From an uncultured Candidatus Poseidoniales archaeon (GTDB lineage: Archaea; Thermoplasmatota; Poseidoniia; Poseidoniales; Thalassarchaeaceae), in assembly GCA_902573085.1 (NCBI GenBank), contig CACGHY010000004.1, forward strand, positions 1 to 58,664: a stretch of 58,664 bases of DNA, read 5' to 3'. A model generated the notes under the pieces. That model was not told where the DNA came from, searched no databases, and saw only the letters and a list, made by a program, of their open reading frames with translations. Positions 8,788 through 19,000 of the stretch are shown piece by piece. How positions within the stretch are numbered: the stretch's first letter is position 1; every line of letters starts with the position of its first letter. Position numbers and translations under genes: made by a program.

Positions 8788-10497
8788 CTAATTATGTAGC
8801 CATAGGAGCCTAGCAAACCCATCTTGAAAACCCTCGAATCTAGCAAAACCGACTCGCTCAAGTTGGTATATTTCTCCCTCTATTAGTTCAAAATTCTCTA
8901 CAACCCCCTTTACCTCATGAATCTCCTCACCTTTGGGTACTGCCAGTATCGCTTCTAGGGACAACCTCTCTGGAATCCAATGTACTATTTTTCGATCATC
9001 GCTCCTCTCAACCGACTCTATGGTCGCAGACGAACCTGAAATTATGATATCGGCGAAGTCTTTCAGTCTCAGCTTTCCTTCAACAAAATCACTATCCTGA
9101 ATTGATACAGTCGTCCCTACTTCCCACGCCCTGGAACCTTCAATTTCTCCATCCGGATGTCTTGCCATCATCACTCTTGAGGGGATATTTTCGGTACTAA
9201 GATCCAGATTTTTCGGATTTGACACGAACACCCTTCTTTCACAATTCCCGTCTATTATTCTAGAATTAAATGACTCCAATGTCTTCAGCGAGATTGAGAT
9301 ATCCTTCTGAGTAAGACCAACTTCTTCCCAAAGCTCTGCTAGAGAGCGAGGATCAAATCCGCGACGCCGCATTGCTCTGAGTGTAGGAAGCCTCGGATCG
9401 TCCCATCCCGAGAATTTACCCGAATCAATGGATGAAGACATCCCAGAGGTAGAGAAACCCCCAAACTCATGGATCTTCACCCTGCCCCAATACAATGGCT
9501 CAGGATATTCCCAACCGAAGTGTTCGTAAAGAATAGTCTGCTTCCTCGTGCTGTCCATCAAATCCTTTCCTCTGATGATGTGGCTTACTCCTTGCAGATG
9601 ATCCTCAATGGCGCTTTGGAAATCTAAGAGAGGCCAGACCTTGTACGTGTCGCCAACTATAGGATGCGGGGCATGCTGAATCCTTAGTGCGGGCCAGTCT
9701 CTCAAAGCGGGATTCGGCAGATCCATTTCGGTCTTTACCCTAACAACAGCTCTCCCCTCATCAATCTCTCCAGAGTTCATTTTGCTCCAATCGTCCATGT
9801 TCTGCTGGACCAACTTATCTCTACATGGACATTCAGTCTTTGAAACTCTGTACTCACGAAAATCCTCAGCAGTACATTCGCAAACATAGCCAAAACCCCC
9901 AATCAACATCTTCTCAGCGTGTTGGAGATATATTGGCATCCGTTCGCTAGCTCTAATCACAACATCTGCAGCCTTTCCTGTCATCCATTCGAACTCTTCT
10001 TCTATCCAAGCATAGGCATCAATAATTGGAGGTTTTACCTTAGTATCGGTATCGTCAAACCTGAGTACTATTTTGCCTTGGTATTTGTCTGCGTACAGGG
10101 AATTAATAGTCACTCCTCTTGAATGTCCTATGGTTAAAGGGCCATTGGGATTGGGAGCGAATCTCAGGATTACTTCTGATGTATTTCCTGGAAGATCCCT
10201 CAAACCCTCATTTTTCTTATGCCTCTCCCTATCTAGGGCCTCTGGAGCCAAACTCTCCAACTCTTTACGAACCCCTTCGATTCCATCTTCACGAGCTATA
10301 GAATTAGCCCTTGTGACCTCTTTCTCTACAAACGGTAGCAGGCTCTTGACACGGGTTCTCAGTTGTTCTCTCTCTGCAAGAACTCTACCTAGAACGCTTC
10401 CAGACTGCCCTTTGCCGCTGTACTCTATAGCGTTCTGTAATGCATACTTGCGAACTGCTTCCCGATCTTCCAGACCGAAAACTTCCTCGTCAGTCAT
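8788..10497 (-). CDS. gltX: Glutamyl-tRNA synthetase, archaeal type
   Basis: Charges tRNA-Glu (and, in archaea lacking GlnRS, also tRNA-Gln for GatDE) with glutamate. The class I HIGH motif is seen as PLTIGHSRG following FAPNPNG, near residue 115-125, with LRFDDTDTKVKPP shortly after; the KMSKS-equivalent is STSGMSSS near residue 350. The N-terminal 100-residue helical extension (MTDEEVFGLEDREAV) and the all-beta C-terminal anticodon domain are those of the archaeal/eukaryal GlxRS branch rather than bacterial GltX. At 569 residues it has normal length. It lies between the frameshifted surface protein gene and rnhB on the same strand, 44 nt downstream of the rnhB stop. Confidence 0.95.
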   Translation of the reverse strand: MTDEEVFGLEDREAVRKYALQNAIEYSGKGQSGSVLGRVLAEREQLRTRVKSLLPFVEKEVTRANSIAREDGIEGVRKELESLAPEALDRERHKKNEGLRDLPGNTSEVILRFAPNPNGPLTIGHSRGVTINSLYADKYQGKIVLRFDDTDTKVKPPIIDAYAWIEEEFEWMTGKAADVVIRASERMPIYLQHAEKMLIGGFGYVCECTAEDFREYRVSKTECPCRDKLVQQNMDDWSKMNSGEIDEGRAVVRVKTEMDLPNPALRDWPALRIQHAPHPIVGDTYKVWPLLDFQSAIEDHLQGVSHIIRGKDLMDSTRKQTILYEHFGWEYPEPLYWGRVKIHEFGGFSTSGMSSSIDSGKFSGWDDPRLPTLRAMRRRGFDPRSLAELWEEVGLTQKDISISLKTLESFNSRIIDGNCERRVFVSNPKNLDLSTENIPSRVMMARHPDGEIEGSRAWEVGTTVSIQDSDFVEGKLRLKDFADIIISGSSATIESVERSDDRKIVHWIPERLSLEAILAVPKGEEIHEVKGVVENFELIEGEIYQLERVGFARFEGFQDGFARLLWLHN

Positions 10498-10541
10498 ATT
10501 TTACATCAGAACCAGACATTGGTTACATTTCACCATTCTTA

Positions 10542-11279
10542 TTATTCCCATTCATCTAGAGCCGATTGAAACACTCCGTTTCGTTCATTCGCCCTTGTTT
10601 GAATGGGACGATTGTGGCTCCTGCTCCAGGTTCTCTTAACATTCGCCCATTTTCTTCTGATACAATCCGCAAGAACTTCTTCCTGACACAATATCTCTAG
10701 GGCCTCCTTGGTCTTGGGGTCCGAGGGATATCCAGAACCTAGATCAATATTCAATTCCTGTGACAGCTCTTCCATTGCTGAGTCCCTACTTACTTTGGCG
10801 ATAATGCTTGCCGCTGCGACGACTTCATCTCTGGAATCCATCTTGTGCTCTGAATAAATCTTACAATCATGCCAACCATCTCCAAGAGTCTTGGACACCA
10901 TCCTACCGAACCTCTCCTCATCAACGTCACATGCATCGAGATAAATCTCTAGATTTCCCCCGGGTTCAGCGACATCTCCTATTGCTTCGGAAAAGAGGAG
11001 CACCTCTAACGAATTCAGGTTCTCGTCATCCATCCACTCGTCTATTCTTCTTGCATCACAAATTACCAAACCAATGGTCCAATCTAATGATTCAGTATAT
11101 GACAAAATCTCCTTATAGAGGCGATTCCTATTCTTTTTACTGAGATTCTTCGAATCATCGACTCCCAAATCTCTGAGAATCGACCTGTCTCTCTCAGGAA
11201 TATTAAGCGCTGAAACAACTAGTGGCCCAATGGCGGGACCCCTTCCGGCCTCGTCCACCCCTATATGCCGTGCAAGCAT
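10542..11279 (-). CDS. rnhB: Ribonuclease HII
   Basis: Removes RNA from RNA-DNA hybrids and single ribonucleotides from DNA. The chosen ATG gives MLARHIGVDEAGRGPAIGP, with the first catalytic Asp-Glu pair in GVDEAGRG; further acidic active-site residues are in YLDACDVDEE and in the SRDEVVAAASIIAKVSRD region. The C-terminal GSGYPSDPKTKEAL is characteristic of RNase HII. An open frame runs upstream to 11351, but the extra 24 residues are not family-like and would leave only 20 nt to the divergent small gene. About 245 residues is a normal size for archaeal RNase HII. Confidence 0.95.
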   Translation of the reverse strand: MLARHIGVDEAGRGPAIGPLVVSALNIPERDRSILRDLGVDDSKNLSKKNRNRLYKEILSYTESLDWTIGLVICDARRIDEWMDDENLNSLEVLLFSEAIGDVAEPGGNLEIYLDACDVDEERFGRMVSKTLGDGWHDCKIYSEHKMDSRDEVVAAASIIAKVSRDSAMEELSQELNIDLGSGYPSDPKTKEALEILCQEEVLADCIRRKWANVKRTWSRSHNRPIQTRANERNGVFQSALDEWE

Positions 11280-11370
11280 GCCCACTCCAACAGAACTAAT
11301 TCCATCAAAACTACTGTTTAACGACTCAAAATAGGGAAAATATGATGCCATAATTCTCCGCTAACGGCAC

Positions 11371-11568
11371 ATGGGACCCGTATGGCCCTTCAAGAAGAAG
11401 AAACCCTCGAAATCGAAAGTATCTCGTACGAATTACATGAGGAATTTGGTTGAGTATGAGAAAAAATCAGGAAAGAAAGAGGAAAAAAAGGATGACAAAA
11501 GCCATCTGAAGAATAAGCAGTTCTTGAACGCGATGAAACTTCTCTCTGAAGAGGAAGATGAGAACTAG
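11371..11568 (+). CDS. Small lysine-rich hypothetical protein
   Basis: A 65-codon frame with ATG start, divergent from rnhB and overlapping the 3' end of pheT by 4 nt tail to tail. The product is very charged: a basic N-terminal half (WPFKKKKPSKSKVSR) followed by an alternating Lys/Glu helix and an acidic tail. No domain is recognised. It fills an otherwise empty gap between two oppositely oriented genes, which supports it weakly. A short alternative frame from the ATG at 11382 ends after 23 codons and is less likely. Confidence 0.45.
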   Translation: MGPVWPFKKKKPSKSKVSRTNYMRNLVEYEKKSGKKEEKKDDKSHLKNKQFLNAMKLLSEEEDEN

Positions 11569-13319
11569 GATATCGGATCAGGGACTAACCTGTATATTGC
11601 CTCTAAGTCGATCTCTCCTGCTTGAATTGGAGATTTAATTCCGAAAAAGCCGCTAACTTTCGGATCAATCTCTCCGAACTCCCCAATCTTCTCTTCTTGA
11701 ATAAAAACATGGCTCCCCCTTCCACTTATCCAAGGTCCATCCTCAGCATCTGTAGGCCTGAATTCAACATCATCTTTAATCGCCCCCATATCTCGAAGAA
11801 GGGCTTGGACAATGCCCTTTGAAGAAGTAAATCCACTGCCTACTTCTGCACACGCCCACGCCGCTCGTTGGAAGTTCTTTGAATCTCGGATGACATCTCC
11901 TAGTTCGTAAATCCTCTGTGGGAGCTCATGATGGCGATTGGCTGCAAGCAGTCTTAGTAGCGAAGGCAGGATGTATTGTCTTAGAAGAGTGTGATCTGAT
12001 GTTATTGGATTTGCTATCTCTGTAACATATCCTTCATTTGGCCATCTAACATTTTCGAACTGATCTCTTTCGTTTGAAAGGGTCAGGCTCTGCACTTCTT
12101 GGAGGCCGCACGCCCTCATGCTTTCACCAACCCTCCTCTTCAGGTTAGAGCTCTTCAATGGGAGTGCATCAAGATGTGTTGTAGAAAGCTTCAGCGGAAG
12201 ATTCTGGAAACCGAAACCGATTGCGATATCTTCCACAATATCAACTGGGTGCATGATGTCGCTCCTCCATCGAGGCATTTTGATTAGATGCTCGACCTCT
12301 CCAACCACACAGTCGGACCACCTCCCACTCTGGTTAGGGCCATCTGTAACTGTACGGCTCTCTTCCAATGAACCGCCCATTTTTTTGATTGAAGATGACA
12401 ATTCTTCTGAGCTCAATTTTATTCCCAGAATTTTCTCAATTAGGCCGTCTGGAACCCGATGAGTTATGGCTTCTCCTTTTGGAGTAAAATGCTGCTCTCC
12501 GTCAGTGTCATTTAGTTGGATACTCTCAATTTCTCCTCCTCTCTCGGACATAGATAGACAGACGAGTAGTAGCGATGCTTCACACGCTCTTCTGTCCCAA
12601 CCCGTTACATCGATGAAAAAGTCAGTAGTTTCTTCGCTTACTGTGGTGTGACTTCCATTGATTATTGGGGGGAATGATAGCACCTTGTCATCAGAGTCCA
12701 GAATTACTGGAAACTCCTTCAGATCTTGCATGAGATGGGCATATTCTATTCCCTTGGGATGATCTGTAAGTATTTTCTCAATGCTCATCTCCTCCATACT
12801 AGCTAGAGGGGTGAAGGAAAATTCTGAGGATACAGTCGTTACTCGAAACGGAGGTCTGAGTGTATTGAGATCATGGACTCCGATCGAGGCGAATCTTCGC
12901 TTTCTCCCAAGCGTCATATGCAACTTTTCTTGATGATCCATCAGGCTCTGGATGAAATCTCCCCTTTCGTCAGAATCAGCACCCGTATCTACGGCTCTAA
13001 CAACTGCACCCATTACAATAGGCCTCACACTTGTTAGTTGAGGCTCTACTGTTAGAGAAATTTCACCCGTTGTTACAGCCATGTCCGCAGCTTCCTCGCT
13101 CAGATTAAGGAATGATCTACACGCCCTACTCATAGTCTCATGACTTAGTAAGTCTGGACGATCTGGAAACACCTCCACTTCTACCGACTGTTCTTCATTT
13201 TTATCAACAGGGCAACCAATATCGGGGAGCCAATAAGACCATTCTTCCCATCTGTGATCAATTCCATTGATCTTCTGAACAAATTCAAGAATAGAGTGTT
13301 TGAAGTCCAAGGTAGGCAT
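11565..13319 (-). CDS. pheT: Phenylalanyl-tRNA synthetase beta subunit, archaeal type
   Basis: Forms the alpha2-beta2 PheRS with PheS and carries the editing domain and part of the tRNA-binding surface. The N-terminus (MPTLDFKHSILEFV) and the FPDRPDLLSHETMSRACRSF stretch are typical of archaeal/eukaryal PheT, as is the region with FRVTTVSSEFSFTPL. The B5 and catalytic-like core domains follow (PRWRSDIMHPVDIVEDIAIG; ANPITSDHTLLRQYILPSLL). Length of 584 residues fits the archaeal form, which lacks the bacterial EMAP-like N-terminal and anticodon-binding C-terminal domains. It follows the GXGXG gene by 4 nt, so the two form an operon. pheS is not in the window. Confidence 0.95.
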   Translation of the reverse strand: MPTLDFKHSILEFVQKINGIDHRWEEWSYWLPDIGCPVDKNEEQSVEVEVFPDRPDLLSHETMSRACRSFLNLSEEAADMAVTTGEISLTVEPQLTSVRPIVMGAVVRAVDTGADSDERGDFIQSLMDHQEKLHMTLGRKRRFASIGVHDLNTLRPPFRVTTVSSEFSFTPLASMEEMSIEKILTDHPKGIEYAHLMQDLKEFPVILDSDDKVLSFPPIINGSHTTVSEETTDFFIDVTGWDRRACEASLLLVCLSMSERGGEIESIQLNDTDGEQHFTPKGEAITHRVPDGLIEKILGIKLSSEELSSSIKKMGGSLEESRTVTDGPNQSGRWSDCVVGEVEHLIKMPRWRSDIMHPVDIVEDIAIGFGFQNLPLKLSTTHLDALPLKSSNLKRRVGESMRACGLQEVQSLTLSNERDQFENVRWPNEGYVTEIANPITSDHTLLRQYILPSLLRLLAANRHHELPQRIYELGDVIRDSKNFQRAAWACAEVGSGFTSSKGIVQALLRDMGAIKDDVEFRPTDAEDGPWISGRGSHVFIQEEKIGEFGEIDPKVSGFFGIKSPIQAGEIDLEAIYRLVPDPIS

Positions 13320-13323
13320 TAAT

Positions 13324-14865
13324 TCACCCTAGTTCTAACCACATTTTCAGCGGACGTTCATATCCAATAAGCCTCAGTCCGGATATTGCAGCGGTATCGT
13401 AGTCGTTGGCTCTGAGATTCCTCCTTCCAATCCTATCTATTCGATCAACTCCTATGTCTCTCATCAAGCCTCGTATTTCTTTTCCAAGATTCTCAATCTT
13501 TGAATGTACGCTCCCACCCATATTAGGAGAAACTATCGCAGTAAAACCAGATGCTGCAGCGATTAGCATATCCTTGGCTTTCGGCTCAAAGTCGACCTCC
13601 AGCATCACGAACTTACCCGTCTCACCGATTCCCATTGCCTTTGATGCAAGGCCTATCCTCGGGAGGGTAGATGCAAGTCTTGAACCACTGGGCGTTGAAC
13701 AGATTACTACTGCACCGTCCAGCTCCAGGTCCATCACTAATCTGAACACCCTCTCAATTCTGTCAATTCTTCCCCTGAGCAGAATTATTGCGTTATTTTC
13801 CATCCTACTTCTCAAAGAAATCACCATAGCCTCTATTTCTGAATCATTAAGACCAGGAAAATCAGTAATGTCCAAAATTAGTCCAGAGCAATTCCTAACA
13901 AAGTCAATTGACTCTGCGAACTCTTTCTTACCAACTAGAAGCAAATCATTAGTCCTGGTATCGGAGCGAACAATTGCTGGCGCTGCTACCCCGTCCCATT
14001 CTTCTGAACCAAATGTGGTCTGGCAGCTAATTAGCCAGGGAATTTCAAGTAACGCACCTTCTGAATCCGAGTCATCCTTTACAAGAAGTGTATAGTGATC
14101 CAGTATGGCATTATCTGACAGAGAGTCTTCATTGGGGTGCAAGGAAATTTTTCCAAATGCTTCTAGGATTGAACTCTTTGGGAGTTTATCCTCCAAATTT
14201 TTTTTCTCTCCCGGTTCTAGAACCAATGCGTCTTCATTTAGTTCAAGTCCCATCGGTTCTAGGATTTTTTCGAATTCTTTGATTTCTGATTTCTTTATCG
14301 ATCTCATCTCCACACCATCGGGAGGGGGAGGACAGCTCCCTGAGACAATAATCCTCCCTCCAGTCATTCCTGTTCCAGGATCCGACCCTACTGAACCCAT
14401 AACAATAACAGATCCTCCAGACATTCTAGAACCCAGGTAGTCTCCTGCGTGTCCTCTGACTAACAAGACTCCCCCGCTCATGCCTGAACCTGTCTCATTA
14501 CCAGAAGACCCTTGGATGCTTATTTCTCCGCCCTGCATCCAAAACCCAGCTTTATCTCCTACATCCTTCTCAATTACTGTCTTTCCTTTGACATGGAATG
14601 ACGCAACCATTGAACCAGTACTTCCCCTAACAGTCAGGGTTCCCCCTCTATTTGCTGCTCCTACTAATGGCCCTAGATTGCCTAGACATAGTACCTTGGC
14701 CCCTTCCGGCAAGTGCGTTAGTACGCCAAACTCTCCATCCTTCGGCCTCTCATCTCCCGCTCTTCCCCATCCTATTTTCACTGGCCTACCCTGCTCAAGA
14801 GCCTGTTCGACGTATCTATCCAGATCTTTGTTGAGTTTCATACTCTTGATTGCCAACTCCTTCAC
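13324..14865 (-). CDS. GXGXG-domain protein fused to glutamate-synthase-like domain
   Basis: Residues about 60-195 are a GXGXG beta-helix, with repeats such as GNETGSGMSGG, GDYLGSRMSGG and DPGTGMTGG, as in the glutamate synthase alpha-subunit C-terminal domain (GltB3) and FwdC. The segment PPPPDGVEM closes it. The C-terminal 270 residues resemble the glutamate synthase FMN/Fe-S barrel (for example GLASKAMGIGETGKFV and a tail IGRRNLRANDYDTAAISG) but I do not see the cysteine cluster that binds the 3Fe-4S centre. It therefore probably does not catalyse glutamate synthesis alone. It is first in a two-gene operon with pheT. A downstream ATG would drop eight residues. Confidence 0.65.
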   Translation of the reverse strand: MKELAIKSMKLNKDLDRYVEQALEQGRPVKIGWGRAGDERPKDGEFGVLTHLPEGAKVLCLGNLGPLVGAANRGGTLTVRGSTGSMVASFHVKGKTVIEKDVGDKAGFWMQGGEISIQGSSGNETGSGMSGGVLLVRGHAGDYLGSRMSGGSVIVMGSVGSDPGTGMTGGRIIVSGSCPPPPDGVEMRSIKKSEIKEFEKILEPMGLELNEDALVLEPGEKKNLEDKLPKSSILEAFGKISLHPNEDSLSDNAILDHYTLLVKDDSDSEGALLEIPWLISCQTTFGSEEWDGVAAPAIVRSDTRTNDLLLVGKKEFAESIDFVRNCSGLILDITDFPGLNDSEIEAMVISLRSRMENNAIILLRGRIDRIERVFRLVMDLELDGAVVICSTPSGSRLASTLPRIGLASKAMGIGETGKFVMLEVDFEPKAKDMLIAAASGFTAIVSPNMGGSVHSKIENLGKEIRGLMRDIGVDRIDRIGRRNLRANDYDTAAISGLRLIGYERPLKMWLELG

Positions 14866-14995
14866 TTTGGTCCCCCCTTTGTAATATTCTGTAATCAGAA
14901 AGAGGCGACCCGTTATTGACTCTTCCCGAATTCGCTATGTTCATAGGCATCCTTCAGACTAGGTTATTCGTAGGCAACAACATGGGGATTCGATA

Positions 14996-16036
14996 ATGGG
15001 AACCATAAAAGTGGCAATCAATGGATTCGGTACGATAGGAAAACGAGTAGCCGATGCGGTAGACGCACAAGATGACATGGAAATTGTTGGTGTTACCAAG
15101 ACTGGCCCGAGCTTCGGTTGTGAACTGGCAATAAAGAAAGCCTTCCCTCTATATTGCACGTTCGACGACAAAGAAAGAATATCCCTCTTTGAAAAAAAGG
15201 GGTACGGTTGCTCAGGAGGACTTTCCGATTTGCTTTCGATCGCGGATGTGGTTGTAGATTGCGCTCCTGGTAAATTGGGTGCTGAGAACCTTGAGAAATA
15301 TCGCTCTGCCGGAGTTAAACATATATTCCAAGGTGGAGAAAAACACAATCTCACCGGACTATCCTACACATCTTCCGCTAATCATAAGGAGAATTTGAAT
15401 GCCGAAGGAACAAGGGTGGTTTCATGCAATACTACAGGCCTATCTAGAACACTTGTGCCACTATTCGAGCACTGTGGCTCGCTGAAAGTTGAGTGTACAA
15501 TGGTTAGGCGTGCGGCAGATCCAGGAGACTCCGGCAAGGGCCCGATTAATGCGATCAAACCTGTTCTAAAGGTCCCTAGCCATCATGGACCAGATGTCAT
15601 GACGGTCAAACCCCAGATTCAGATAAATAGCCTAGCAGTAGCAGTCCCTACCACAATAATGCATGTTCACTGTATTATTGCAGATTTACCAAAGGGCCAC
15701 GGCTTATCCACAGAGTCGATAATCGAAATGTGGTCAAACACTCCTAGGGTTATTATCATGAATGGCGCCGATGACAGAATCCCTACTACTGCAGAGGTGA
15801 TGGAGATGGCTAGAGATATAGGTAGAAAGTGGGGAGACTTGCACGAAATATTCGTCTGGGAAGACGGAGTGAAACTCGTGGGAGACCGGCTATATTACTT
15901 TCAGGCCATACACCAAGAGAGTGACGTAATCCCGGAGAACGTAGATTGCATCAGGGCACTCATGGGTACCGAAGAAGACTGGAAGAAATCCGTCGAAAAG
16001 ACCGATTCAGCAATCAGTACCTATTATTCTACATGA
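14996..16036 (+). CDS. gap: Glyceraldehyde-3-phosphate dehydrogenase, archaeal type II
   Basis: Phosphorylating NAD(P)-dependent GAPDH of lower glycolysis/gluconeogenesis. The Rossmann motif is at the N-terminus (VAINGFGTIGKRVADAV), the catalytic Cys is in VSCNTTGLSR near residue 142, and the archaeal type II signature regions follow (RRAADPGDSGKGPINAI; VPTTIMHVHCI). Length of 346 residues matches archaeal type II enzymes rather than the shorter bacterial class I. Its promoter must lie in the 130-nt divergent gap shared with the GXGXG gene. Confidence 0.95.
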   Translation: MGTIKVAINGFGTIGKRVADAVDAQDDMEIVGVTKTGPSFGCELAIKKAFPLYCTFDDKERISLFEKKGYGCSGGLSDLLSIADVVVDCAPGKLGAENLEKYRSAGVKHIFQGGEKHNLTGLSYTSSANHKENLNAEGTRVVSCNTTGLSRTLVPLFEHCGSLKVECTMVRRAADPGDSGKGPINAIKPVLKVPSHHGPDVMTVKPQIQINSLAVAVPTTIMHVHCIIADLPKGHGLSTESIIEMWSNTPRVIIMNGADDRIPTTAEVMEMARDIGRKWGDLHEIFVWEDGVKLVGDRLYYFQAIHQESDVIPENVDCIRALMGTEEDWKKSVEKTDSAISTYYST

Positions 16037-16090
16037 CTTGATTGCCAGCCCGGTAAGAGTCAATAGTCAAAAGAGGTCATAGCCTCCCAA

Positions 16091-19000
16091 ATGTTGATGA
16101 CTCCTAGAAGAGCAATTTACTTTGCTATTTCGTTAATTTTGCTATCACCTATTTCTTCTACAGTTTTGATGGAAAATAATGACGAGAAAAGGGCACAATC
16201 TAATTCCTCGCCGACAACAGAAAATAACTGGGTAGTTCTTCGTAATCCATCAATTGGCTATCATCCAATTAGCGAGACTTCTGGATTAATACATTCACCA
16301 TTCGGAATATTCGATCCTTTGAATGAATCCCCTCCTGTAGGACCATGGGAAAAGGCAGGTCTCTCCAGTTCCAGTGATGGAAGGCTATTCATCGTACAGT
16401 CACATAGTTCTGACCTACAGGAATTGGAGGACTCCTTAAACTTCCTAGGAATACAAATTATTGATCATTTTCCAGATGATTCCGTCGTCATTAGCATTGC
16501 ACCGTGGAGAACAAGTGAGCAAATCGACACCATCAAAGAATTGAATCAAGTTAGGTGGGTCGGTCAGTTTCCCGCAATGTGGAAGATTTCCGAGACACTG
16601 TACCCGTTAATTGATCTGGATGGGAGCTTAGTCGACCTCGATGTCACCCTTTCTCCCTCTAACACTCCTGACGACCTATCAAATCTTGAAAGGGAACTTT
16701 TCGAGAAAACCGGAGAATTACATTCCCAGTCTCACTGCGACATATATCTATGTAAGATAAAATCCGCTAAAACGTCCCTTATCGACTCTCTTGTTTCCGA
16801 TTTCCGCGTTCTTAGGGTGGAGATGGGGGCTGTCTTGACAATACACAATTCAAATGCTAGCATAATCTCGGGAGTAGACTATGCAAGATCACTGTCTGAA
16901 TTAGATTTACGCGGAGACGGTGAAGTCATAGGAATTTCAGACACAGGCCTTGACGTAGATCATGGAGACTTCGGAAATCGTCTCCGAAACCCGATCTACA
17001 ACTTATTTGGCCCAGACAGCTCTGGTGCTGACTCCAATACTGGCCACGGCACTCACGTTACCGCCACCCTTCTGGGGGACGGATCGGGAGACTCAAATTC
17101 TACGGGCATTGTACCCGAGTCTACATTTCATTTCTACCAGTTAGAAGTGGATAGTTCTGGAATACTAGCACGCTGGGGTTCTCTATACGATATGTTCGAA
17201 CACTCTTTCCTGAATGACGCAACTATCCACACAAACAGCTGGGGTAGCGAGAACCTGGTCGGCGAGTACACTTCCGATGCCAGATCAATTGATTTATTCG
17301 CGGATGACTATCCAGGGATGTTAGTTATTTTTTCATCGGGAGATATGTCAGACATGGGTGTCGCATCTCCTAGCACTGCAAAGAATTCCCTCACTGTTGG
17401 CGCTTCCACAACAGGTGCATTCGATTCTGAATCTCTTGGCCAAGTCTCTAACGAATCATCATCGGGCCCTACTTCCGACGGCCGAATCAAGCCCGAATTG
17501 GTTGCACCCGGTGTTATGATATGCTCTGCTAGAGCCCAAGAGGCCGTTCTATCCACAGGAGGGAGTTGCTCAGATTCGATGCATACGGATGGAACAACTC
17601 CACTCTACATGACCCTAAGCGGGTCTTCTATGGCTACTCCGGTGGTCGCAGGCGCTTCAGCAATGGCTCGGCAATTCCTGAGAGAGGAAGTCGGCCTTAT
17701 GTCCCCCAACTCTGATTTGCTTAGGGCAATACTCGTTAACGGTGCCGAAGATATTGGCGAATTAGATGTCCCAAACCCGCGAGAGGGCTGGGGGCAACTA
17801 AACATCTCAAACAGTATATTCCCCCAAAGCAACGGAATAAACCAAACCCTATTTTTAGATCAGGATAGAAATCTCCTACCCGGTCATAGTTTCATCTATA
17901 CCTTCGAAGTCTCCGGGAATAACGAACTCGATGCTACTCTATCTTGGAATGACAGGGAAGGGTCGGCATCAGCAGACCAGAATACGAGTAGGCTGGTAAA
18001 CGACCTAGACTTAGTCGTAACCTCACCTTCGGGAGAGCAATTCAACGGCAATGACTTCGCTGGCGGTTATAGTCAATCAACTGGCAATATAGACATATTG
18101 AATAACCTAGAGAGGGTCAAAATCGGTTCTACTGAATCAGGAATTTGGACAGTCAAGATAGGACATTCCGGAGGCTTCTCCCAAGACTTCTCACTGGTCG
18201 TTTCTTCCAATGCAATCGAGTTGCAAGAGGCCGATTTAACAGTAGTTCCCAATTCCATATTCAGTTCAGAAACAAGTCCTCTAAAGGGGGACACAATTTC
18301 TTTACAACTTTCCTGGATAAATCAGGCTGCAGCACCAACCGGGCAGTATTCAATATCACTTGAAGATGTGACAGATGGAAACGAGATTGGGACATACTCA
18401 ATGCCCTCATTACCGGGGGGTCAGATAGAGACGTTCTCCATTTACCATTCATTCCAGTCGACCGGGACACACTTGGTCAGACTGAGACTAGATTACCTTT
18501 CTCAAGTTGATGAATTGAATGACGAAACCATAGGGACAGATAATAACATCTTCGATCTGGAATTCAATGTTACAGAGATTGGTGTAAGAATCATACCGCT
18601 AATGGAAGACGGTTCTTATCCTACTGATTTCGTCGAGTCTCAGTCTGCCAGGAATAGGGACATCAACCCCAGCACCGAGAGCTGGGCAAACTTCCAGTTA
18701 GAGTTAGTTAACGAAGGAACTTCGGAAACCACCCTAGAACTTTCGATTTCTGCAGTCCAGGAAATAAGCGAGACCGGAATCATGTCGTCCCCCCAGGATG
18801 AGTGGTCCGGGACCCTCAGCGATCCAGGACCGTGGGTTCTGTCTCCATCGGGAGAGTCTGGAGATAGAGTCCTAATCTCTCTGAATTTAACAGACGAAGA
18901 TGCAGACGTAGAGAGTCGATTCGCACTCCCCGGACATTTTGTGACCGACCTCATTCTATACGACAAGATGGCACCAACAATTTCTCATTCTGTTCGACTT

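Noticed and set aside
10073-14440. Long ORFs on the plus strand opposite gltX, pheT and the GXGXG gene (for example 10073-10639 and 13406-14095)
   Set aside because: They are antisense to clearly conserved genes, have low-complexity Ser/Leu/Pro-rich translations and no family features.
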